The position numbers and the translations under genes are program-made. The notes below the pieces were generated by a model, which was not told where the DNA came from, did not search any database, and saw nothing but the letters and a program-made list of their open reading frames with translations. Shown piece by piece: positions 7,215 to 14,994 of a DNA stretch of 15,072 nt. Origin of the DNA: Leptotrichia sp. oral taxon 215. Lineage in GTDB: Bacteria > Fusobacteriota > Fusobacteriia > Fusobacteriales > Leptotrichiaceae. The first letter of the stretch is position 1; every line of letters begins with the position of its first letter. Where the stretch lies: positions 1-15,072 of the forward strand of contig CAJPML010000002.1 of NCBI GenBank assembly GCA_905371725.1, in the 5' to 3' direction.

Positions 7215-7484
7215 AGTTAATAAAAAATAGAAAAAGGCTATATTACAGAAAAATATAAACATAATACGCGAAAACTATATTGATTCATTTACTAAAATTT
7301 CACTGATATAAAATTGTCATTTATTAAGAAAAAGGTAAAACTCGCCTAAAAATTAGGCTATTACCTTTTTCTAATTTCATTTCCAGTTTTAAATTGTGAA
7401 ATTTCAAATAACTCATCAATATAGTTCTCTTAATTATTTCATTATTTATCTGCTATAATAAGCCTTTTTCATTTTTTATTAACT
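7215..7484. repeat. ~270-bp imperfect palindrome filling the intergenic gap (MITE-like foldback)
   Basis: The gene-free stretch 7137-7482 is almost entirely this foldback. Matching blocks from outside in are: 7215-7239 with 7461-7484 (AGTTAATAAAAAAT, one extra A on the left, then GAAAAAGGCT); 7273-7284 with 7415-7426 (AACTATATTGAT, 12 bp perfect); 7295-7303 with 7396-7404 (AAATTTCAC); 7327-7338 with 7361-7372 (AGAAAAAGGTAA, 12 bp perfect); and 7344-7349 with 7353-7358 (GCCTAA) around a 3-nt loop. The blocks are colinear with nearly equal spacing in both arms. The right end overlaps the last two bases of the aldehyde dehydrogenase stop codon. There is no coding sequence inside and no clear target duplication. 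It could be a non-autonomous transposon remnant, a decayed palindromic repeat or a large 3' UTR structure. Confidence 0.75.
7327..7372. terminator. Central hairpin of the palindrome, probable bidirectional terminator
   Basis: AGAAAAAGGTAA (7327-7338) pairs perfectly with TTACCTTTTTCT (7361-7372), and inside it GCCTAA pairs with TTAGGC. On the minus strand the lower stem ends in CCTTTTTCTT, so it could terminate aldehyde dehydrogenase transcripts about 110-155 nt after the stop codon. The symmetric T-run would act in the other direction too. Confidence 0.5.
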
Positions 7485-8967
7485 ATTCTGTTTCATAGAA
7501 TCCAGATGGTTTTTCGTTTAAGTTTATAAGGATATTCTTCATTTGAGTATAATGTTCCAATATAACCTTGTGAGTTTCACGTCCTATTCCTGACTGCTTA
7601 TATCCTCCAAAAGGTGCTCCTGCAGGGAACTGGTTATATGTATTTACCCATACACGTCCTGTTTCAATTCCTCTTGAAACACGGATTGCACGATTTAAAT
7701 CTCGAGTAAATACTCCTCCTCCTAATCCATAAATACTGTCATTCGCAGCTTTTATAACTTCTTCTTCACTATGGAATTTTTCCACTACTACTACAGGTCC
7801 AAAAATTTCTTCCTGTGCAATTCTCATATCATTTGTTACATCTGCAAAAATTGTAGGTCTTACAAAGAATCCATTTTTAAGCTCTCCGTCTTCTATTCTT
7901 GTTCCTCCTGTAACTAAACGTGCTCCTTCCTTTTTCCCTATTTCTACATAATTAAGTACATCTTTCAAATGTCTTTCATATATTAAAGATCCCATCTGTG
8001 TGGAAGGATCCAAAGGATTTCCTACTTTTACCTTTTCAAATACATTTTTTAGTCTTTCAACAAATTTATCATAAATTGTATCCTGAACAAATATACGTGA
8101 ACCTGCAGAGCATACCTGTCCCTGATTAAACAGTATTCCTAGCTGGGCTCCATCCATTGCCATATCTAAATCACAGTCTTCAAAGAATATATTTGCAGAT
8201 TTTCCTCCAAGCTCTAATGTTGCTGGAATCATTAATGAACATGCAGCCGAGTATACATCTTGTCCTACTGCTGTTGATCCCGTAAATGCAAGTTTCTTAA
8301 ATCCTTTGTGTTTTAACATATAATTTCCTGATTTTGAACCGCTTCCTGTTACAACATTAATTACTCCCTTTGGAACTACATCTGCTATAAGTCTCATTAA
8401 TTCAAGTACTGAAAGTGATGTGTGACTTGAAGGCTTTAACACTACTGTACATCCTGCTGCAAGAGCTGGAGCCAGTTTCCATGCAGCCATAAGGAATGGG
8501 AAATTCCAAGGTATAATTTGTCCTACTACTCCTATAGGTTCTCTCAATATAAGGTTTAATAAATTTTCATCAAGCATTTTTGATGTTCCTTCTTCACTTC
8601 TTATTGCCCCTGCAAAATATCTGAAATGATCTGCTCCCAGTGGAATATCAGCAAAAGAAGTTTCCCTTATTGGTTTTCCGTTGTCCATACTTTCCACTGC
8701 TGCTAAAAAATCTTTATTTTTATCAATTATATCTGCAATTTTTAATAATAAATCCTGACGTTCAATCGGAGACGTTTTTTTCCAGCTTTCAAATGCTTTT
8801 TCTGCAGCCTTTACTGCTGCATCAACATCTTCAGCAGTTGCTTCTGCTATAACTGCCAGTTCTTCCCCTGTAGAAGGGCTATATGCCTTTAATGTACTAC
8901 CATCAGATGAAGGCACCCATTTTCCATCAATAAATAAATCATATTTCTTTTGTAATTCTACCGCCAT
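7483..8967 (-). CDS. NAD(P)-dependent aldehyde dehydrogenase, AldB/AcoD/ExaC-like
   Basis: This enzyme oxidises an aldehyde to the carboxylate in the cytosol. The 494 residues carry the complete ALDH set: oxyanion-hole Asn155 in PWNFP, cofactor-binding Lys178 in VLKPS, the GSTAVG turn at 230-235, general base Glu252 in LELGGKS, catalytic Cys286 in GQVCSAGSR, and Glu387 in EEIFGP. The C-terminus (NEKPSGFY) resembles the AldB/ExaC acetaldehyde dehydrogenase group, although the substrate is not proven. I chose the ATG at 8967 because AGAGGA lies 8 nt upstream; the ATG at 8976 directly abuts that site. It appears monocistronic, with its own promoter upstream and the long palindrome starting in its stop codon. 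The last three residues (ETE) go beyond the usual GF(F/Y) ending, possibly a by-product of the adjoining repeat. Confidence 0.96.
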   Translation of the reverse strand: MAVELQKKYDLFIDGKWVPSSDGSTLKAYSPSTGEELAVIAEATAEDVDAAVKAAEKAFESWKKTSPIERQDLLLKIADIIDKNKDFLAAVESMDNGKPIRETSFADIPLGADHFRYFAGAIRSEEGTSKMLDENLLNLILREPIGVVGQIIPWNFPFLMAAWKLAPALAAGCTVVLKPSSHTSLSVLELMRLIADVVPKGVINVVTGSGSKSGNYMLKHKGFKKLAFTGSTAVGQDVYSAACSLMIPATLELGGKSANIFFEDCDLDMAMDGAQLGILFNQGQVCSAGSRIFVQDTIYDKFVERLKNVFEKVKVGNPLDPSTQMGSLIYERHLKDVLNYVEIGKKEGARLVTGGTRIEDGELKNGFFVRPTIFADVTNDMRIAQEEIFGPVVVVEKFHSEEEVIKAANDSIYGLGGGVFTRDLNRAIRVSRGIETGRVWVNTYNQFPAGAPFGGYKQSGIGRETHKVILEHYTQMKNILINLNEKPSGFYETE

Positions 8968-9026
8968 TTGCATCATCCTCTCATTTTTATTTTAGTGTAT
9001 ATTTGTTATTTATATACATCACTATA

Positions 9027-9054
9027 AGTATAACCCTATTTTGAAAAAATTCAA
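9027..9054 (-). promoter_or_regulatory. Promoter of the aldehyde dehydrogenase gene
   Basis: TTGAAT (9054-9049) and TATACT (9032-9027) are 16 bp apart on the minus strand, leaving a leader of roughly 50 nt. AT-rich sequence and a perfect dyad (9060-9081) lie directly upstream of the -35, where an activator or UP-element effect would be possible. Confidence 0.6.
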
Positions 9055-9059
9055 GTGTT

Positions 9060-9081
9060 TCACAAAAAAATATTTTTGTGA
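9060..9081. promoter_or_regulatory. Perfect dyad TCACAAAAA/TTTTTGTGA upstream of the aldehyde dehydrogenase promoter
   Basis: Nine-base arms with a 4-nt spacer end 6 bp before the -35 element. On the plus strand a run of nine T residues follows the dyad, so it would also work as a terminator in that direction, although no plus-strand gene precedes it. The half-site order is opposite to the TGTGA...TCACA sites of CRP/FNR or Rex. The site may be an operator for an unknown regulator, or a DNA bend. Confidence 0.4.
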
Positions 9082-9222
9082 TTTTTTTTTCTTGTTTAAA
9101 CATTTTTCAATAATAATACGGTATAAAAGTTTCTTACTTTATTATACAATTATAAAAATTAGAAAAAGAGGAAAATTATTATTCAAAATAAAAACTACCT
9201 CAAAAGAAAAATTAGAAGTTAA

Positions 9223-9296
9223 TATGAAAAACTATATTTATAAATTATTTCTAATTTTACAATTAAAATAACAATTAAACAAATATAGTTATCATA
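9223..9296 (-). terminator. Long AT-rich stem-loop downstream of lon, possible terminator
   Basis: AACTATATTT (9230-9239) pairs with AAATATAGTT (9281-9290), and TATGA/TCATA extends the stem outward. Inside, TTATTT-C-TAATT (9245-9256) pairs with AATTA-AAATAA (9261-9271) around TTAC, with one bulged base. On the minus strand the outer stem runs into TTTTTC. It lies about 60-135 nt past the lon stop. Apart from the promoter and dyad listed separately, the 390-nt gap 8968-9357 shows nothing else recognisable. Confidence 0.45.
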
Positions 9297-9357
9297 AATT
9301 ATATCCATATTTTCTACTTTGAGATAGTTCTATTTCTATTTTCAAGCAAAATAATCT

Positions 9358-11736
9358 CTAATTTTTTGTTGTTTTTTTACTTTTTACTGTCTTCTTTTTT
9401 ACAGTTTTTCCTGATTTCTTAACTGTTTTTTCTACGAAAACAATTTTCTTTACATCATCATAGGTTTCAGCAAAATGGAATTTCATTTCCTTTGTTATTT
9501 CTTCAGGTAGCTCTTCTGTATCAATTTTATTGTCTAGTGGAAGAACAACATCCCTTATTCCAACTCTATGAGCAGCTATAACTTTTTCTTTTACTCCACC
9601 TATTGCAAGAACTTCACCTGTAATAGTTATTTCTCCTGTCATTGCTATATCCTGTCTTACTTCTTTATCAGTCAGTACTGATATAATAGCAGTAGTTATT
9701 GTAATTCCGGCAGATGGTCCATCTTTTGGAACGGCTCCTTCAGGAAAATGCAAATGAATATCAGTTGTTTCATTGAACTTATCTTTTATTCCAAGCTCAT
9801 TTTTTATATGCCTTACATATGAATAAGCAACTTTAGCAGATTCCTGCATTACACTTCCAAGTTTTCCTGTAAGTTGAAGATTTCCTTTTCCTTCCATCTT
9901 TACAGCCTGAACTTCCAGCATTGTTCCTCCGACAGCAGTCCATGCCAGTCCATTTACAACTCCTACTTTTCCTGCTTTTTCCTTAATTTTATCTTCCCTG
10001 AATTTTGGATTTCCAAGATATTTTTTTATTTTTGCTTCAGTTACAGACAATTTCTTAGATTTTGCAGTCAAAGCTTCCCTTGCCATTTTTCTAAACAGTT
10101 TTCCTATTTCTCTTCTGAGGTTTCTTACTCCTGCTTCCCTAGTATACTCGTTAATTATCTTAAGTATTGAGTCATCTGTAAATGGTATTTTATAATTTTT
10201 AAGTCCATTTTCTTCCTGAGTTTGCGGTATTAAATATCTTTTCGCAATATTAAGTTTTTCAAATTCAGTATAGGATTCTATATAGATTATTTCCATTCTG
10301 TCTCTTAACGGTCCAGGTATTCCGCCTAGATCATTTGCTGTACATATAAAGAATACTTTTGACAAATCAAACGGATAGTCTATATAATGATCTTCAAATG
10401 TATGATTTTGAGCAGGATCCAATACTTCCAGCATTGCTGAAGCAGGATCTCCCCTAAAGTCAGATGCCATCTTATCTATTTCATCAAACAGCATTACAGG
10501 ATTGTTTACTCCCACCTGTTTCAATGAATTTATAATTCTTCCTGGCATTGATCCTATATATGTTCTTCTATGTCCTCTAATTTCAGCTTCATCTCTTAAT
10601 CCACCTAATGAGATTCTTGTAAACTTTCTGTTCATTGAACGTGCGACAGAATTTGCAAGTGAGGTTTTCCCAACACCTGGAGGGCCTACAAGACAGATTA
10701 TAGATCCCTTAAGTGTATTGTTTAATTTTTTTACAGCCAAAAATTCTAGTATTCTTGCCTTGACTTCTTCCAATCCATAATGATCTTCGTTTAGTATTTC
10801 TTCAGCCTTTTCAATATCTATTTCATCCTTTGTTGATTTATCCCATGGTAATTCAAGTACAGTTTCCACATAACTTCTTATTACAGAAGCTTCTGCAGAG
10901 AAATCAGGCATTTTTTTCAGTCTTGAAAGTTCCTTTACCATTTTTTCCTTCAGCTCTTTAGGAATTTTTGAGTCCTGAACCCTCTGATCCAGTTCTTCCA
11001 GTTCTTCATCAGAATCAGAATCTTCACCCATTTCTTCCCTCATTGCCTTTATTTTTTCCCTTAGATAATAGTTTTTCTGTACTTCTGCCATCTGTTCCTT
11101 GACTTTGTTTTCTATTTCCCTTTCGAGGGTAAATATTTCAATTTCTTTTTCAAGAATACTCAATATTTTATATGCTCTTTCTTCAACGTCAAGAATTTCA
11201 AGTAGTTCCTGTTTTACATTAGTCGCTATCATAAGGTTTGTACAGATAAGATCAAAAGCCTTATCAATATTTCTTACTTCCTTTATATTATAAATCACAT
11301 CAGGCAATATTTTCTGAGTTATTTTAGCATAATTTGAAAACTCATCAATTACTCTTCTTTTCAATGCTTCTGATTTACTTTCATCAACAGGTTTCGGAAA
11401 TATTTCTTCATAGTCTGCATACTGCACACCTTTTTTCTCTTGAAATTCTCCTATTAATACCCTATGTTTAGCTTCTACTAGAACTTTTACATTACCATTT
11501 GGCATTTTAACTGTTTGGATTACATGAACCAGTACACCTGTTTCATATACATCTTCAGGCAGTTTTGGATCTTCTACATTTGGATCCTTCTGTGTAGAAA
11601 GTATCAGCTTATTATCAAAGCTTGAAAGTGCTTCTTCCAGACTCGAAAGGCTGGCCTGCCTACCTATAAATATAGGTGTTACTACACCAGGAAAGACAAC
11701 TAGTTCTCTTGTTGCTATAAAAGGTTTCTTTAACAT
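9358..11736 (-). CDS. lon: Lon ATP-dependent protease
   Basis: Lon is a cytosolic AAA+ serine protease that degrades misfolded and regulatory proteins. The 792-residue product has an N-terminal substrate domain (about 1-195), a coiled-coil stretch (about 195-240), Walker A GPPGVGKT at 351-358, Walker B VMLFDEID at 414-421, and the Ser675 (KDGPSAG) / Lys718 (GGVKEK) dyad in the protease domain. I chose the ATG at 11736, which follows AAAGGAG; an in-frame ATG at 11772 lies upstream of that site and would add twelve unsupported residues. The C-terminus carries an unusual tail of about 25 residues made mostly of Lys, Thr, Val and Ser. The gene follows clpX by 121 nt, a larger gap than inside tig-clpP-clpX. 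An extended -10 and a dyad in that gap suggest separate control. Confidence 0.97.
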   Translation of the reverse strand: MLKKPFIATRELVVFPGVVTPIFIGRQASLSSLEEALSSFDNKLILSTQKDPNVEDPKLPEDVYETGVLVHVIQTVKMPNGNVKVLVEAKHRVLIGEFQEKKGVQYADYEEIFPKPVDESKSEALKRRVIDEFSNYAKITQKILPDVIYNIKEVRNIDKAFDLICTNLMIATNVKQELLEILDVEERAYKILSILEKEIEIFTLEREIENKVKEQMAEVQKNYYLREKIKAMREEMGEDSDSDEELEELDQRVQDSKIPKELKEKMVKELSRLKKMPDFSAEASVIRSYVETVLELPWDKSTKDEIDIEKAEEILNEDHYGLEEVKARILEFLAVKKLNNTLKGSIICLVGPPGVGKTSLANSVARSMNRKFTRISLGGLRDEAEIRGHRRTYIGSMPGRIINSLKQVGVNNPVMLFDEIDKMASDFRGDPASAMLEVLDPAQNHTFEDHYIDYPFDLSKVFFICTANDLGGIPGPLRDRMEIIYIESYTEFEKLNIAKRYLIPQTQEENGLKNYKIPFTDDSILKIINEYTREAGVRNLRREIGKLFRKMAREALTAKSKKLSVTEAKIKKYLGNPKFREDKIKEKAGKVGVVNGLAWTAVGGTMLEVQAVKMEGKGNLQLTGKLGSVMQESAKVAYSYVRHIKNELGIKDKFNETTDIHLHFPEGAVPKDGPSAGITITTAIISVLTDKEVRQDIAMTGEITITGEVLAIGGVKEKVIAAHRVGIRDVVLPLDNKIDTEELPEEITKEMKFHFAETYDDVKKIVFVEKTVKKSGKTVKKKTVKSKKTTKN

Positions 11737-11756
11737 ATTTCTCCTTTCTTTTAAAC

Positions 11757-11776
11757 TTGTATATTTTAACATACAA
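11757..11776 (-). promoter_or_regulatory. Extended -10 promoter of lon overlapped by a dyad
   Basis: The minus strand reads TGTTAAAAT (11771-11763), an extended -10, but no good -35 is seen 17 bp upstream (TATCTT). The perfect half-sites TTGTAT and ATACAA, separated by 8 bp, exactly cover this -10, as an operator would. It lies 20 nt before the start codon. It does not match the CIRCE or CtsR heat-shock consensus. Confidence 0.45.
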
Positions 11777-11857
11777 ACTTTAAAAAAGATAGCCCTATTT
11801 TTCCTAATTTACATTTTTTCTTTTCAATTTTTCTTATTCAGAATCTTTAAATTTAAA

Positions 11858-13075
11858 TTACTTTACTATAACTTTTTCTTTATCTTCAACTGCTTCCTTA
11901 GTAATTCTTACTTCTGAAACTTTTTCCATTGAAGGGATTTCATACATCAAATCAAGCATTACATTTTCAATAATTGATCTAAGCCCTCTTGCACCTATCT
12001 TTCTTTTCAGCGCAAGTTTTGCGATTTCAGTTATTGCATCATCATCAAAGCTTAACTCGACATCTTCCATCTCAAAATACTTTTTATACTGTTTTACTAA
12101 TGAATTTTTAGGCTCTGTAAGTATCTTTACCATTGCTTCTTCATCCAGTCCATGCAATGCTGTAATTATAGGTAATCTCCCAATAAGCTCAGGTATAAGC
12201 CCATATTTGATAAGATCTTCCGGTAAAACATTTTCATATAAAGTGAGTTCATCCAGCTTTTTTTCTTCTATTTCCAAACCAAAACCTACTCTTTTCTGAT
12301 TTATTCTGTTTCTAAGCTTACCTTCAAGACCTTCAAATGCTCCTCCTACAATAAACAGTATATCTTTTGTATTTATTTCTATCATTTCCTGATTCGGATG
12401 TTTTCTTCCACCTTGAGGCGGTACGCTAGCAACCGTTCCTTCTATTATTTTCAGTAATGCCTGCTGGACACCTTCTCCTGAAACATCCCTTGTGATAGAC
12501 ATATTTTCTGATTTTCTTGCGATTTTATCTATTTCATCTATGTATATTATTCCATGTTCAGCAGTTTCTATATCATAGTCTGCAGCTTTTATAAGTTTTA
12601 AAAGTACATTTTCTACATCGTCACCTACATATCCAGCTTCTGTCAATGTAGTTGCGTCAGCTATTGCCAACGGTACATTCAGAATTTTTGCCAGTGTCTG
12701 TGCCAGAAGAGTTTTCCCGCTTCCTGTAGGCCCTACTAATAAAACATTTGATTTCTGCAGTTCTACGTCATCTATGTTTTTCATTTTGTGCTTAATTCTC
12801 TTAAAATGATTATATACAGCGACAGAAAGAACTTTTTTAGCCCTTTCCTGGCCTATTATATACTCATCAAGCCTATTTTTGATTTCAGCAGGTTTCAATA
12901 ATGTGAGTTCCATTTTTTCCCCATCTTCATTATATCCGCTTTCATCAATCAGTTCCTGACAGTCTTCTATACATTCATCACAGATATAGGCACCATTATC
13001 AGGACTACTTATAAGCTGGTATACTTCATCTTCCGATTTTCCACAAAATGAGCAGATTCGTTTCTCCTTTGCCAA
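11858..13075 (-). CDS. clpX: ClpX, AAA+ unfoldase of the ClpXP protease
   Basis: ClpX recognises, unfolds and feeds substrates into ClpP. The 405-residue protein begins with the C4 zinc-binding domain (Cys8, Cys11, Cys32, Cys35). It continues with Walker A GPTGSGKT at 115-122, pore loop GYVG at 148-151, Walker B IIYIDEID at 176-183, the RKH loop at 224-226, and sensor-2 GARGLRS at 361-367. The ClpP-docking loop reads VGF (263-265) rather than the common IGF. The start codon is TTG at 13075, supported by GAGGTGA 6 nt upstream and by the family N-terminus; no ATG fits. clpP lies 30 nt upstream and tig precedes it, so the three form an operon. No terminator separates it from lon. Confidence 0.98.
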   Translation of the reverse strand: MAKEKRICSFCGKSEDEVYQLISSPDNGAYICDECIEDCQELIDESGYNEDGEKMELTLLKPAEIKNRLDEYIIGQERAKKVLSVAVYNHFKRIKHKMKNIDDVELQKSNVLLVGPTGSGKTLLAQTLAKILNVPLAIADATTLTEAGYVGDDVENVLLKLIKAADYDIETAEHGIIYIDEIDKIARKSENMSITRDVSGEGVQQALLKIIEGTVASVPPQGGRKHPNQEMIEINTKDILFIVGGAFEGLEGKLRNRINQKRVGFGLEIEEKKLDELTLYENVLPEDLIKYGLIPELIGRLPIITALHGLDEEAMVKILTEPKNSLVKQYKKYFEMEDVELSFDDDAITEIAKLALKRKIGARGLRSIIENVMLDLMYEIPSMEKVSEVRITKEAVEDKEKVIVK

Positions 13076-13105
13076 TAATCTTCACCTCGTTATTTTTTCC
13101 TAAAT

Positions 13106-13675
13106 TTATAGGACTTTATCTATCAGTCCATATTCTATAGCTTCTTCAGGAGACATAAAATTATCTCTCTCTGTATCCCGATAAATCTCTTCAACAGGCT
13201 TTCCTGTAGCTTCTGACAGAATTTTACTTGTCAGTTCCTTCATTCTTTCGATTTCTTTTGCCTGTATCTGAATATCCGTTGCCTGTCCTTTTGCTCCACC
13301 TAAAGGCTGATGTATCATTATTCTTGAATTAGGCAGTGAATATCTCTTTCCTTTTGCTCCAGCTGTAAGCAGTAAAGCTCCCATGCTGGCAGCTTGACCA
13401 AGACACACTGTGGAAACATCACATTTTATGTGACGCATTGTATCATATATGGCAAGTCCCGAGGTAATTACTCCACCGGGACTGTTAATATACATTACAA
13501 TATCCTTTTCCTTATCCTGTGCGTCCAAAAATAACAGCTGTGCAATAATTGCATTTGCCATATTATCTTCTATTTCTCCACCTACGAATATTATTCTGTC
13601 TTTCAGTAGTCTGGAGTATATATCATAACTTCTCTCACCACGTCCGTCATTTTCAATTACTACAGGACTGTACAT
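13106..13675 (-). CDS. clpP: ClpP, proteolytic subunit of Clp proteases
   Basis: ClpP forms the double-heptamer serine protease chamber that works with ClpX. The 189-residue product has the catalytic triad Ser97 (QAASMGA), His122 (MIHQPLGG) and Asp171 ([10 protein letters not shown]), and the standard N-terminus [10 protein letters not shown] with a short propeptide region at most. The ATG at 13675 has GGAGG 7 nt upstream, and this site starts just after the tig stop codon, 12 nt away, so translation is probably coupled. It is the middle gene of tig-clpP-clpX. No second ClpP paralogue is present in the window. Confidence 0.98.
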   Translation of the reverse strand: MYSPVVIENDGRGERSYDIYSRLLKDRIIFVGGEIEDNMANAIIAQLLFLDAQDKEKDIVMYINSPGGVITSGLAIYDTMRHIKCDVSTVCLGQAASMGALLLTAGAKGKRYSLPNSRIMIHQPLGGAKGQATDIQIQAKEIERMKELTSKILSEATGKPVEEIYRDTERDNFMSPEEAIEYGLIDKVL

Positions 13676-13687
13676 CGTATTTCCTCC

Positions 13688-14962
13688 TTATTTTGCCAAT
13701 AAATCAACAGTTTTTCTGTTTACAATCTGATATTTTATATCATCTATGAATCTTGCATAATTTCCGGATTTTTTAACTTCAGCAACTAATCCTTCTCTGT
13801 CCATTCCATACATTAAAGCAGTTCTATCCAGTTCAGCATTTACTTCTTCTTCTGTCGCTTCAACCTTTTCCGCTTTTGCTATTTCAGTTAGTACTAAATC
13901 TCTTTTTACAGATTTTTCAGCTGATTCCTTGATGCTTTCTCTCATTTTTTCAATATTCTGACCTGTCATTTCAAAATATTGATTTAATGACATTCCTTGC
14001 ATTTGAAGCTGTTGAGCAAATCTGTTTATCTGGAATTGGATTTCTCTTTCTACTATTGCTTCAGGTATTTCAAAGTTTACACCTTCAACAACTGCATCTA
14101 CAACTTTTCCTTTGTATTCATTTTCAATTCTTGTTTCTTCCCTCTTTATAAGATTTTCTTTTGTCTTAGCCTTTAAATCTTCTACTGAATCATATCCAAG
14201 TTCTTTTGCAAGATCTTCATTTAATTCTGCTTCTTCTTTTCTCTTTATTGAATTTACTTTTACTTTAAATACTGCAGGTTTTCCTTTTAAGTTTTCTGCA
14301 TGGTATTCTTCAGGGAATGTAACATTTACATCAAATTCATCACCTTTTTTATGTCCTATAATTTGATCTTCAAAAGTATCTATAAAGCTTTTTGATCCTA
14401 AAGTAAGGTCAAATCCTTCAGCTTTTCCTCCATTGAATGCTTCTCCGTCTACAAATCCTTCGAAGTTTATATTTGCAACATCTTTATCTTTAGCCGCTTC
14501 ATCATCTGCTACTTCTTTTAATTTTCCTGCATTTGATCTCATGATTTCAATTTCAGCATTAACTTTTTCATCATTTACATCTAATGCTTCTTTTTCTACT
14601 TTTACGCTCTTGTAATCACCTAAAGTAATTTCAGGTAATACAGGTATAGTAAATACTACTTCCACATTATCTTCATTATTTTCATATTTTTCCAGTTTAA
14701 TATCTGCAATCGGTGAAAGGTTGTTTTCTTCAACTGCTTTTCTATATTCTTCTGAAATTATGTGATTAAGGATTTCTCCTTCTATTTCTTTCTTAAATTT
14801 TTTTTCCAGTACATCTGCAGGTACATGCCCTTTTCTAAATCCATCTACTTTTGCATCCTTAAAATGTACTAAAACATGTTTCTTAAGATGTTTCAATTCT
14901 TCCCCACTTCTTGTTGCTGATACTTCATATACTGTTTCTGATAATTTTTTTACTGTTGCCAT
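13688..14962 (-). CDS. tig: Trigger factor, ribosome-associated chaperone
   Basis: Trigger factor binds L23 at the ribosomal exit tunnel and shields emerging chains. The 424-residue length is normal. Domains in order: ribosome-binding domain (about 1-120) with the signature loop GFRKGHVP at 41-48, FKBP-type prolyl isomerase domain (about 155-240, with FEGFVDGEAFNGGKAEGF), and the helical C-terminal chaperone domain (about 245-424). The loop carries His46 where Lys is usual (GFRKGKVP); the ribosome-contacting FRK is intact. The ATG at 14962 has AGGAGG 8 nt upstream. It is the first gene of the tig-clpP-clpX cluster, a widespread arrangement linking folding to degradation. Confidence 0.97.
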   Translation of the reverse strand: MATVKKLSETVYEVSATRSGEELKHLKKHVLVHFKDAKVDGFRKGHVPADVLEKKFKKEIEGEILNHIISEEYRKAVEENNLSPIADIKLEKYENNEDNVEVVFTIPVLPEITLGDYKSVKVEKEALDVNDEKVNAEIEIMRSNAGKLKEVADDEAAKDKDVANINFEGFVDGEAFNGGKAEGFDLTLGSKSFIDTFEDQIIGHKKGDEFDVNVTFPEEYHAENLKGKPAVFKVKVNSIKRKEEAELNEDLAKELGYDSVEDLKAKTKENLIKREETRIENEYKGKVVDAVVEGVNFEIPEAIVEREIQFQINRFAQQLQMQGMSLNQYFEMTGQNIEKMRESIKESAEKSVKRDLVLTEIAKAEKVEATEEEVNAELDRTALMYGMDREGLVAEVKKSGNYARFIDDIKYQIVNRKTVDLLAK

Positions 14963-14988
14963 TTTACAATCCTCCTAATTTATATTCT

Positions 14989-14994
14989 ATTATA
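14989..14994 (-). promoter_or_regulatory. Possible -10 element upstream of tig
   Basis: A TATAAT lies 26 nt before the tig start codon on the minus strand. The position 17 bp upstream reads GCACTA, which is not a -35. No CIRCE (TTAGCACTC-N9-GAGTGCTAA) or CtsR repeat is visible in the 110 nt before the window edge. Confidence 0.35.

Noticed and set aside
9054..9081. Possible Rex (redox) operator TTGTGAAACACTTGAAT upstream of the aldehyde dehydrogenase
   Set aside because: Only the left half-site TTGTGAA matches. The expected TTCACAA second half is absent, since the sequence reads TTGAATT.
9092..9102. Palindrome TGTTTAAACA in the lon to aldehyde dehydrogenase gap as a regulatory site
   Set aside because: A 10-bp AT-rich palindrome is common by chance here, and it is not positioned relative to a supported promoter.
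9041..9271. Open frame of 76 codons on the plus strand in the lon to aldehyde dehydrogenase gap
   Set aside because: It starts at TTG without a ribosome binding site, consists of low-complexity Phe/Lys/Ile/Tyr-rich sequence, and overlaps the aldehyde dehydrogenase promoter, the dyad and the palindrome.
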